Below, in pieces: positions 36,412 to 42,737 of a stretch of 64,000 bases of DNA (the first letter of the stretch is position 1; each line of letters begins with the position of its first letter). Source of the DNA: Paenibacillus gyeongsangnamensis. Its GTDB lineage: Bacteria > Bacillota > Bacilli > Paenibacillales > NBRC-103111. The stretch covers positions 1-64,000 of the forward strand of contig NZ_JAQAGZ010000005.1 in NCBI RefSeq assembly GCF_027533625.1, given 5' to 3'. The translations under genes and the position numbers were made by a program. The notes under the pieces are model-generated. The model worked only from the letters and a program-made list of their open reading frames with translations. It was not told where the DNA came from and did not search any database.

Positions 36412-36480
36412 GTTGGAAATATTTAATGTCATGAAACGCTCGAAATCCTTGATACAGAAGGGCTTCTGGCGTTGACGATA

Positions 36481-36508
36481 TTGTAAATCCGCGTACACCT
36501 GCTACAAT
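36481..36508 (+). promoter_or_regulatory. possible promoter of the small inserted genes
   Basis: TTGTAA (36481-36486), 16-bp spacer, TACAAT (36503-36508), just upstream of the attenuator-like hairpin. Confidence 0.4.
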
Positions 36509-36522
36509 AGAGTGCAAAAAAT

Positions 36523-36570
36523 TACTCTCTTTTATTGCGTTGTTTTGAGCAATAGAGGGGAGTATTTTTT
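36523..36570 (+). terminator. terminator/attenuator abutting the start codon of the 42-aa frame
   Basis: 16-bp stem with three G-U pairs (36523-36538 with 36549-36564) and 10-nt loop, followed by six T; the next base begins ATG 36571. The purine-rich GAGGGGAG that would bind the ribosome lies inside the 3' arm. It can stop transcription or hide the ribosome binding site. Confidence 0.65.
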
Positions 36571-36699
36571 ATGACAAAAATCAATGAGCTAATCGAAGAT
36601 TTCAAGTTGAACCAAGAAATTATCAGATTCCCATTTGGGCACTCTCATATGATACTTATCCATGCACTTGAACAAGTTATCACATACGATACACCATAA
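36571..36699 (+). CDS. small hypothetical protein (42 aa)
   Basis: ATG to TAA, 42 codons, opening MTKINELIEDFKLNQE. GGGGAG is about nine bases upstream, but inside a hairpin followed by six T (36523-36570). AT-rich composition is unlike guaA. No family recognised; whether it is expressed is uncertain. Confidence 0.4.
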   Translation: MTKINELIEDFKLNQEIIRFPFGHSHMILIHALEQVITYDTP

Positions 36700-36726
36700 T
36701 CCAATTTGATGGGAAGGTGTATCAGG

Positions 36727-37203
36727 ATGTCATGTTCGTGTGGATGTGGGGGAAAGTGCCAAAATCGCATGATCAGTACCCGAATCGGAAATGCTATGCT
36801 GTCTGTTCCATCATTTATCTGTAAAGGTCATAAACGCCGTAAACGCCGAGGTGCAGTTGGTTGTTGCTTTAAGTCACATCTAAGAGGCGAAGGAATAAAA
36901 AGGGTGCCAGGAACTCGCAACGTATACTTTGCAGATGCTAATTTAATATGCACGGGAGCCCTTTGTTCTGGTCGTGATAGAGACATTGTTTATGAATGGA
37001 CATTAACACCTACCGATAAAGCAAATCCAGGCAATCTTAGGATTGTGGGAAGTTCACGTAGAGTAGGCAACGACAGAGTTGAAGTCGCAGGAACCGGTAC
37101 TTTCGATCTACACGTAAAAGTTATCTTTAAATGCACACGAGTAAGTTTTCGAGTATTTATTGACAATTGTGTAAGTACGAGGACTGTCCGATTCACCCAG
37201 TGA
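36727..37203 (+). CDS. hypothetical protein, Cys-rich N-terminus
   Basis: 158 aa from ATG 36727, with GGGAAGGTG about eight bases upstream (frame open to TTG 36706). The N-terminus MSCSCGCGGKCQ has five cysteines in ten residues, then a basic stretch GHKRRKRRGAVGCC and more cysteines at ICTGALCSG. The remainder is beta-strand-like (VYEWTLTP, RVEVAGTGTFDLHVKV). No transmembrane segment or signal peptide. Not recognised. It lies between guaA and a displaced guaA 3' end, so it is likely cargo of an old insertion. Confidence 0.5.
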   Translation: MSCSCGCGGKCQNRMISTRIGNAMLSVPSFICKGHKRRKRRGAVGCCFKSHLRGEGIKRVPGTRNVYFADANLICTGALCSGRDRDIVYEWTLTPTDKANPGNLRIVGSSRRVGNDRVEVAGTGTFDLHVKVIFKCTRVSFRVFIDNCVSTRTVRFTQ

Positions 37204-37221
37204 TTGGGAGCTCTATTGTAA

Positions 37222-37382
37222 TACACCGTAGGTATCGGTGCAGTGACGTCCATCGACGGCAGGCGCGCATTCCTTGGGATGTGCTGGAGTCTCAGTACGT
37301 ATCGTCAACGAATTTGAGAACGTCGACCGCGTCGTGTGCGATATTACTTCGAAACTACCTGCTACCATCGAGTGGGAATAAA
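37222..37382 (+). pseudogene. displaced, decayed 3' end of guaA
   Basis: About 160 nt align with the last ~175 nt of guaA (from 36235 to 36411): GTAGGTAT, GTGAC-TC, ATCGACGGC, then a 28-nt exact match (36288-36315 equals 37262-37289), then CGTATCGTCAACGA-TT-GAGAACGTC, and the ending GAGTGGGAATA. Two short deletions break the frame. This is the pattern left when an element integrates into the 3' end of guaA, bringing its own replacement end. Confidence 0.8.
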
Positions 37383-37404
37383 TTCCGAAATATTGCAGGA
37401 TACT

Positions 37405-37445
37405 AAGCCCGTGCTGTTCCCTTGTGGAAAAGCGCGGGCTTTTTG
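37405..37445 (+). terminator. probable original guaA terminator
   Basis: 11-bp stem AAGCCCGTGCT/AGCGCGGGCTT followed by TTTT, directly after the guaA remnant. Confidence 0.75.
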
Positions 37446-37489
37446 CCGAACGAATTTTGATAATTATATGATAATGTTCGGAAAATCCA

Positions 37490-37518
37490 TTGACAAGATG
37501 GGCTTGCGCTTTTAGAAT
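37490..37518 (+). promoter_or_regulatory. sigma-A promoter of the purine permease
   Basis: TTGACA (37490-37495), 17-bp spacer, TAGAAT (37513-37518). Transcription would begin about 20 nt before the riboswitch. Confidence 0.75.
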
Positions 37519-37543
37519 AAGGTTGAAAAACAAGGGAATAACC

Positions 37544-37690
37544 GTTTCGTATAATCCCGGGAATGGGCCCGGGAGTTTCTACGAGGTCACCGTAAATGAT
37601 CTGGCTACGAACAAGAATGAGAGCGTCCGCGGACAAGTCCGCGGTGCTTCTTGTGCTTGGAAGCCTGGGTTTAGGGAACCCGGGCTTTTT
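37544..37690 (+). promoter_or_regulatory. purine riboswitch, guanine type
   Basis: Aptamer 37544-37612: TATAATCC at the P1-J1/2 junction, GTTTCTAC in J2/3-P3, GTAAATG in loop 3 and CTGGCTACGA closing P1. The base that pairs with the ligand is C (37605), which specifies guanine/hypoxanthine rather than adenine. It is followed by a hairpin CCGCGGAC/GTCCGCGG (37627-37644) and a terminator AAGCCTGGGTT/AACCCGGGCTT with TTTTT (37661-37690), so ligand binding should stop transcription. Confidence 0.88.
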
Positions 37691-37738
37691 GTCGTTGTTT
37701 CCTCGAATACCATACCAATCTTTGGAGGGGTTTCAGGA

Positions 37739-39148
37739 ATGGACCAGTTTTTTAAATTAAAGGAGAACGGCACGTCGGTACGCACCGAGATTATGGCCGG
37801 TCTCACCACGTTCATGACGATGGCCTACATCCTGGCGGTCAATCCGAATGTGCTGACGGCCTTCGGCATGACGGGCATGGACTGGACGGCGGTGTTCCTC
37901 GCTACCGCAGTGGCGGCGGGCGTCGTGACGATCGCGATGGGCCTCTTCGTCAATTTTCCGGTTGCGCTGGCGCCGGGCATGGGGCTGAACGCTTATTTTG
38001 CAACAGTCGTTCTCGCTTCGCAGGGCAAGTTTACGTATCAGATGGGACTCGCGGCCGTCTTTATTTCCGGTTTGATCTTCATCGTGCTGACCGTCACCAA
38101 GGTGCGCCAAATGCTGCTTGTGGCCGTGCCGGACAGCGTCAAGCATGCCATCACGGTAGGGATCGGGCTGTTCATCACGATCATCGGTCTCAAGAACAGC
38201 GGCCTGCTGACGGTCGCCGTAGAGAGCATAAACGACATTCCCAAAGGCAAGTTCACCGACGTATTGGGCTTTGAGACGGTGTTCCACCTCGGAAGCCTTC
38301 ACAACGTGAACGTGGTGCTGACGATTGTCGGCCTCGTGCTGATTTCCATCCTGATGGTGCTGCGCGTGCGCGGCGCGATTCTGTTCGGGATTTTGCTGAC
38401 GACGCTCGTGGGGCTCTTTTTTCACAACCCGGACGGTTCTCCGGTCGTGAACCTCGCCAGCCTCGGCAGCGAGAAAACGACCTGGGTTCCGGACATGAGC
38501 AAGCTGGCGTTCGGCCATTTCGATTTTGCGGGTATTATGCATGCCGGAATTATTTCGGTCATTGCTACGTTTACATTCGTTGAATTGTTCGATACGTTCG
38601 GAACATTGGTCGGTACGGCCAACCGCGCGGGCATCATGAAGAACAAAGAAGAAGGCAACAAGCGCGTCGGCAAAGCGATGATGGTCGACGCGGCGGGCGT
38701 CAGCGTAGGCGCCCTGGTAGGGACGAGCACCGTGACGGCTTTCGTCGAGAGCGCTGCAGGTGTAGCCGAAGGGGGCCGGACCGGCCTTACGGCGGTAACG
38801 ACGGGCGTCTGCTTCCTCCTCGCGCTGTTCCTGGCTCCGATTGCGGCTTTGATTCCCGGCTCTGCTACGGCTGCCGCTCTGATTGTGGTCGGCGTGCTGA
38901 TGATGCAGGCCGTGAAAGAAATCGATTTTCAAGATATGGTATACGCGATTCCTTCGTTCCTGACGATCGCCCTGATGCCTTTCACTTACAACATTGCGAA
39001 CGGCATTTCTTTCGGCATCGTGACGTACGTGATTCTGGCGACCATCGCCAAGCTCAGCGGCAAAGGCGAATACAAGGTGCACTGGCTCATGTGGATTCTG
39101 GCGGTGCTCATCATTCTTCGCTACGCGATGATCGGTTCGGAAGGATAA
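37739..39148 (+). CDS. pbuG: NCS2 family purine permease (guanine/hypoxanthine)
   Basis: 469 aa with about 12 membrane segments. The opening FKLKENGTSVRTEIMAGLTTFMTMAYILAVNP and the later ALAPGMGLNAYFA and SAAGVAEGGRTGLTAV motifs are those of the AzgA-like/PbuG-PbuO group of nucleobase transporters. Start at ATG 37739 eight bases after GGAGGGG; the longer frame back to 37490 covers the riboswitch and is not used. Control by the guanine riboswitch supports a guanine or hypoxanthine substrate. Symbol pbuG is by analogy with Bacillus; pbuO is possible. Confidence 0.85.
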   Translation: MDQFFKLKENGTSVRTEIMAGLTTFMTMAYILAVNPNVLTAFGMTGMDWTAVFLATAVAAGVVTIAMGLFVNFPVALAPGMGLNAYFATVVLASQGKFTYQMGLAAVFISGLIFIVLTVTKVRQMLLVAVPDSVKHAITVGIGLFITIIGLKNSGLLTVAVESINDIPKGKFTDVLGFETVFHLGSLHNVNVVLTIVGLVLISILMVLRVRGAILFGILLTTLVGLFFHNPDGSPVVNLASLGSEKTTWVPDMSKLAFGHFDFAGIMHAGIISVIATFTFVELFDTFGTLVGTANRAGIMKNKEEGNKRVGKAMMVDAAGVSVGALVGTSTVTAFVESAAGVAEGGRTGLTAVTTGVCFLLALFLAPIAALIPGSATAAALIVVGVLMMQAVKEIDFQDMVYAIPSFLTIALMPFTYNIANGISFGIVTYVILATIAKLSGKGEYKVHWLMWILAVLIILRYAMIGSEG

Positions 39149-39166
39149 CGGTTTCCCGGAGTATTT

Positions 39167-39212
39167 AAGCCCTTGTGTCCGAAACGTGTTTCGGATGCCG
39201 GGGCTTTTTTTT
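39167..39212 (+). terminator. terminator of pbuG
   Basis: AAGCCC...GGGCTT outer stem with a perfect inner TCCGAAAC/GTTTCGGA stem, followed by eight T. Confidence 0.85.
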
Positions 39213-39225
39213 GCCGAATCATGCA

Positions 39226-39254
39226 TTGACATTTCCGATTGCGCATACTATAAT
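39226..39254 (+). promoter_or_regulatory. consensus sigma-A promoter of the leucine operon
   Basis: TTGACA (39226-39231), 17 bp, TATAAT (39249-39254): an exact consensus promoter immediately before the first T-box. Confidence 0.85.
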
Positions 39255-39267
39255 TCAAACAAATCTT

Positions 39268-39555
39268 GATAAACGCAAGGAACGGGAGCAGTAGCCGTCG
39301 GACCTGTTCAGAGAGCTGCGGGTAGGTGCAACGCAGTCAGGGAGTCCGGTGAACCTCGCCCGGGAGCGGCAAAGCGGAACACGCCGGTTGTAGCGCTGCA
39401 TCGCGGCAAGTAGGCTTTGACGGATCGCCTCCGTGATCAGGCGTCGAGCGGGCTTCTCCGTTCCCCGGTTTACCGGCGGAGAGGTCAACAAGAGTGGTAC
39501 CGCGATAGGATCAAGCCTGTCGTCTCTTTGATACTAAAGAGGCGGCGGGCTTTTT
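39268..39555 (+). promoter_or_regulatory. T-box leader 1 (leucine specifier)
   Basis: Stem I with the AGAGAG distal motif (39310-39315), specifier GAAC-CTC-G where CTC (39355-39357) is a Leu codon, then the T-box AGAGTGGTACCGCG (39491-39504) and a 17-bp terminator AAGCCTGTCGTCTCTTT/AAAGAGGCGGCGGGCTT with TTTTT. Uncharged tRNA-Leu should favour the antiterminator. Confidence 0.85.
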
Positions 39556-39589
39556 GGTTTTTAGAGGAATAGTGTTAGAGTCGAAATAA

Positions 39590-39899
39590 CAAGAACGCGA
39601 GGAACGGGAGCAAGTAAGGCCGGATACGCTGTCCAGAGAGCTGCGGGTTGGTGCGACGCAGTCGGCGCAGGCTTGAAACTCGCCCGGGAGCGGCGAAGTT
39701 GAACGATGGATTCGCGAACGGACGGCCTAGGCGGTTCTGGAACGGATCGGTCCGTAAACTTCGACGGATGCCCCCGATACAGGGCTTTGAGATGGGCTTC
39801 GGCTGCATTCGGCAGAACGGAGTCAAGTAGAGTGGTACCGCGGTAGGTCAAGACCTGTCGTCTCTTACAAGCTGGTTGTAGGAGAGGGTAGGTCTTTTT
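39590..39899 (+). promoter_or_regulatory. T-box leader 2 (leucine specifier)
   Basis: A second complete T-box in tandem: GAACGGGAGC and AGAGAG in stem I, specifier GAAA-CTC-G with CTC at 39679-39681, T-box AGAGTGGTACCGCGG (39829-39843), and a 21-bp terminator AAGACCTGTCGTC.../...GGGTAGGTCTT (39850-39896) with TTTTT. Similar to leader 1 at the 5' end but diverged in the middle. Reads into the methyltransferase and leuA. Confidence 0.85.
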
Positions 39900-39930
39900 G
39901 CTGTTCAACCATCCGTTGGAGGTGATCCGT

Positions 39931-40743
39931 ATGGAGGATGCGGTTATCCGGTATTACAGCAGGTTCGACGAGTGGGGCCGCCTCGACAGGGAACCGATGG
40001 AATTCCAAGTGAATTGGCATTTCATCCGCAAACTGCTGCCCGGACGGGGGCATATTCTTGACAACGGTGCAGGCCCGGGGAAATACGCGATGGAGCTGGC
40101 ACGGTGCGGGTACGAGGTCACCTTGACGGATCTTACTCCGGTGCTGGTGGAGCAGGCCGAGCGTAAATCGGAGGAGTTGGGGCTACGGCAGCAGTTTCGC
40201 GGCTTCCATACGGCGGATGCGAGGGAGCTCATGCTGTTCCGGGAGGAGCAGTTCGATGCTTCCCTGATGCTGGGGCCTATGTATCATCTTCAGGAGGAAG
40301 CAGATCGCGTGAAGGCCGTTCGGGAGCTCCGGCGGGTCACCGTCACAGGAGGACTGGTCTTCGTCGCTTTCATGTCCCGTATCCGATTCATGGCGACTTC
40401 CCTCATGCACCCGCAGCATTGGAAGCCTCTCGATCGGGCCGCAGCGATAGACCGTTTCCTGGAGACGGGCGTGTTCGACCATCAGGATGAGGGCCGGTTC
40501 ACAGGAGCGTATTATTTCAACATTGACGAGATCGAACCGTTCATGCAGGCTCAAGGCTTTGAGAGCGTCCGGTTGGTCGCCTCCTCGGGTATCGGGCGTT
40601 TCAGTCAGGAACAAACGGACTATTGGCGGGGCCTCGGGGAGCCGGAATGGAACCGCGTGATGGAGCTGGTCTATGAGGCCGCAGAAAGTCCGTATTTGCT
40701 TGGTTTATCATCGCATTTGCTTTATATAGGCCGAAAAATTTAA
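39931..40743 (+). CDS. class I SAM-dependent methyltransferase
   Basis: 270 aa. Rossmann-type methyltransferase: SAM-binding motif I HILDNGAGPGKYAMELA (residues ~43-58), acidic TLTDLTP, and motif IV-like DASLMLGPMYHLQEEADR. The Tyr-rich N-terminus and the GPMYHL motif resemble the small-molecule methyltransferases found beside leu genes in Firmicutes; substrate unknown. GGAGGTGA is five bases before ATG 39931; the frame to 39898 overlaps the T-box terminator. It lies between two leucine T-boxes and leuA, so it should rise under leucine starvation. Confidence 0.82.
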   Translation: MEDAVIRYYSRFDEWGRLDREPMEFQVNWHFIRKLLPGRGHILDNGAGPGKYAMELARCGYEVTLTDLTPVLVEQAERKSEELGLRQQFRGFHTADARELMLFREEQFDASLMLGPMYHLQEEADRVKAVRELRRVTVTGGLVFVAFMSRIRFMATSLMHPQHWKPLDRAAAIDRFLETGVFDHQDEGRFTGAYYFNIDEIEPFMQAQGFESVRLVASSGIGRFSQEQTDYWRGLGEPEWNRVMELVYEAAESPYLLGLSSHLLYIGRKI

Positions 40744-40774
40744 ATTCGCTTTTAATCTAAGGAGGAACAGACCT

Positions 40775-42364
40775 ATGACAACGGAAACCGGAAAACGGAA
40801 AATTATGATTTTTGACACGACCTTGAGAGACGGGGAGCAGGCCCCTGGAGCGTCGCTGGAGCCGGAGCAAAAAATCGTCATCGCCCGCCAGCTCGCGAAG
40901 CTGGGCGTCGACGTCATCGAGCCGGGCTTCCCGATCTCGAGTCCCGGCGAATTCGCGGCGGTGCAGCAAATTTCAAGGGAAATTCAAGGGGTCGAAATTT
41001 GCGGCTTCGCCCGGGCGGTCAAGGAGGACATCGACGCAGCGGTGAAGGCAACGGCGGATGCGGAGCGCAGAAGGCTGCACATGTTCTTGTCTTCCTCGAA
41101 TATTCACCTGGATTTCCAGCTGCGCAAGTCGAGGGAGCAGGTCATCGGTATTGCCCGGCAAATGGTCGCGTACGCCAAGCAGTTCGTGGACCGCATCGAG
41201 TTCTCGCCTATGGATGCGACGCGTACCGGAGACGAATTCCTGTTCGAGATGATCGAGGCGGTTATCGCCGAAGGGGCGACGATCATCAACATTCCGGATA
41301 CCGTAGGCTATGCGCTGCCGGAGGAATACGGCGCGATGTTTACGCGGGTGATGAAGAATGTGCGCGGCGGGGAACGGGTGCTCTACAGCGCACACTGTCA
41401 CAATGATTTGGGACTCGCGGTAGCGAACAGCCTGGCGGCGGTTCGGGCAGGCGTCAGCCAGGTGGAGGTCACGATCAACGGTGTTGGCGAACGGGCGGGG
41501 AACTGCTCGCTGGAGGAGCTGGTCATGGCGCTGGAGACGAGGAAGGAGACGCTGGGCGTCGAGACGGCGATCCAGCCGGAGCAAATTTACGCCACGTCGC
41601 AAATGATCAGCCGGGCGATGAGCTTCCCGATCGCGTTCAATAAGCCGATTGTCGGACGCAACGCCTTCCAGCATGAAGCGGGCATCCATCAGGACGGACT
41701 GCTGAAGAACCGCAATACGTACGAGATCATGGATCCCGAGAAGCTGGGCATTCCGCGCAGCATGATCATTCTGGGTAAGCACTCCGGCCGTCATGCGATC
41801 AAGCACCGGGCAGGCCAGTTCGGCGTCGAGCTGAACGAACAGCAGCTGGAGGAGTTCTACGCCGCTTTCAAGACGCTCGCTGACCGGCAGAAGGTCGTTC
41901 ACGATCACCAGCTGCTGGAGCTGGTCGGTCAGGCGAAAGGCGAAGTGCTGGAGCCCTATAAGCTTGAGGCCGTGCAGCTGGTGACCGGCAGTACGGGTCA
42001 TCGGATGGCCTCGGTTACGGTAAGGAACAACGCGACCGGCGAAGAGAAGCTGTACACAGGGTCGGGGGATGGCCCGATTGAAGCGGTTGTGGCGGGGATT
42101 AAGCAGGCGCTGCCTTTTGACGTGGAGTTTGCGGACCTTGAGCTGTACTCCCTTTCTTCCGGAGAGCAGGCGAACGGAGAGGCGATCGTGACGGCTAAGG
42201 CTCACCAGACGTCCTACCGGGGCATTGCGGTGAACGGGGACATTATTTTGGCGGCGGCTTATGCGTTTATGGCGGCTTGCAATCAAGCGGCGAGAGATCA
42301 ACGGCCGCAGGGGAAAGCGGAGGATGCGGCCTTTGCAGGCGAAGTGGAGATCACGATACCTTAA
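40775..42364 (+). CDS. leuA: 2-isopropylmalate synthase
   Basis: 529 aa; condenses acetyl-CoA with 2-ketoisovalerate, the first committed step of leucine synthesis. The catalytic TIM barrel has FDTTLRDGEQAPG, metal ligands in HCHNDLGLA and GERAGNCSLEE; linker motif HEAGIHQDGLLKNRNTYEI; C-terminal regulatory domain (residues ~390-510) for leucine feedback. GGAGG lies ten bases before the ATG. Cotranscribed with the methyltransferase behind tandem leucine T-boxes. The other leu genes are not in the window. Confidence 0.93.
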   Translation: MTTETGKRKIMIFDTTLRDGEQAPGASLEPEQKIVIARQLAKLGVDVIEPGFPISSPGEFAAVQQISREIQGVEICGFARAVKEDIDAAVKATADAERRRLHMFLSSSNIHLDFQLRKSREQVIGIARQMVAYAKQFVDRIEFSPMDATRTGDEFLFEMIEAVIAEGATIINIPDTVGYALPEEYGAMFTRVMKNVRGGERVLYSAHCHNDLGLAVANSLAAVRAGVSQVEVTINGVGERAGNCSLEELVMALETRKETLGVETAIQPEQIYATSQMISRAMSFPIAFNKPIVGRNAFQHEAGIHQDGLLKNRNTYEIMDPEKLGIPRSMIILGKHSGRHAIKHRAGQFGVELNEQQLEEFYAAFKTLADRQKVVHDHQLLELVGQAKGEVLEPYKLEAVQLVTGSTGHRMASVTVRNNATGEEKLYTGSGDGPIEAVVAGIKQALPFDVEFADLELYSLSSGEQANGEAIVTAKAHQTSYRGIAVNGDIILAAAYAFMAACNQAARDQRPQGKAEDAAFAGEVEITIP

Positions 42365-42383
42365 CGGATAATATGCAGGAAAA

Positions 42384-42418
42384 AAAGGGCTGTGGATAAA
42401 ACTTATCCACAGCCCTTG
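42384..42418 (+). terminator. leuA-distal hairpin built from two inverted DnaA boxes
   Basis: Perfect 15-bp stem AAGGGCTGTGGATAA/TTATCCACAGCCCTT (42385-42399 with 42403-42417). No T run follows, so it is a weak or atypical terminator. Confidence 0.5.
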
Positions 42419-42608
42419 TGCATAATGTGCATAAATCCGGAAAAGCGCGCAGAAGCAGCACTTTGCGGGTTAGGTTATGCGACGGCTGCGTGGATAAAGA
42501 TTTTGTAAAGGGCTTGCGGATAACGTGGATAACTCTGTGGATGAATAAAAAAAGCCTTATTTTTCTGGCCAAAGTGACATTTTTTTCTGGGGATAATCTT
42601 GTGGATAA
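42391..42608. promoter_or_regulatory. cluster of DnaA boxes
   Basis: Three perfect nonamers (TGTGGATAA at 42391-42399 and 42600-42608; TTATCCACA at 42403-42411) and at least five with one mismatch (42489-42497, 42515-42523, 42524-42532, 42536-42544, 42588-42596) in 218 bp of non-coding DNA. All but one point the same way. The remaining ~370-bp intergenic sequence holds no gene. No dnaA or dnaN is near. Confidence 0.6.
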
Positions 42609-42737
42609 AGAAAGACCTTTCCATCGTTGTGCACATGTTGGATAAGGCATCTGAATTTGGGAAACGTACCAATTATACGGCGGTTCGGAAATTCGGCATA
42701 TCTGCCCGGGCGGCGTGTCAACGAGGGGGAATGATTC

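Noticed and set aside
34831..36498. 555-codon minus-strand frame over guaA
   Set aside because: Antisense to guaA; His/Arg/Leu-rich with no ribosome binding site.
42391..42608. Replication origin at the DnaA-box cluster
   Set aside because: Flanked by leuA and a membrane protein gene, with no dnaA, dnaN or rpmH; a non-origin cluster is more likely.
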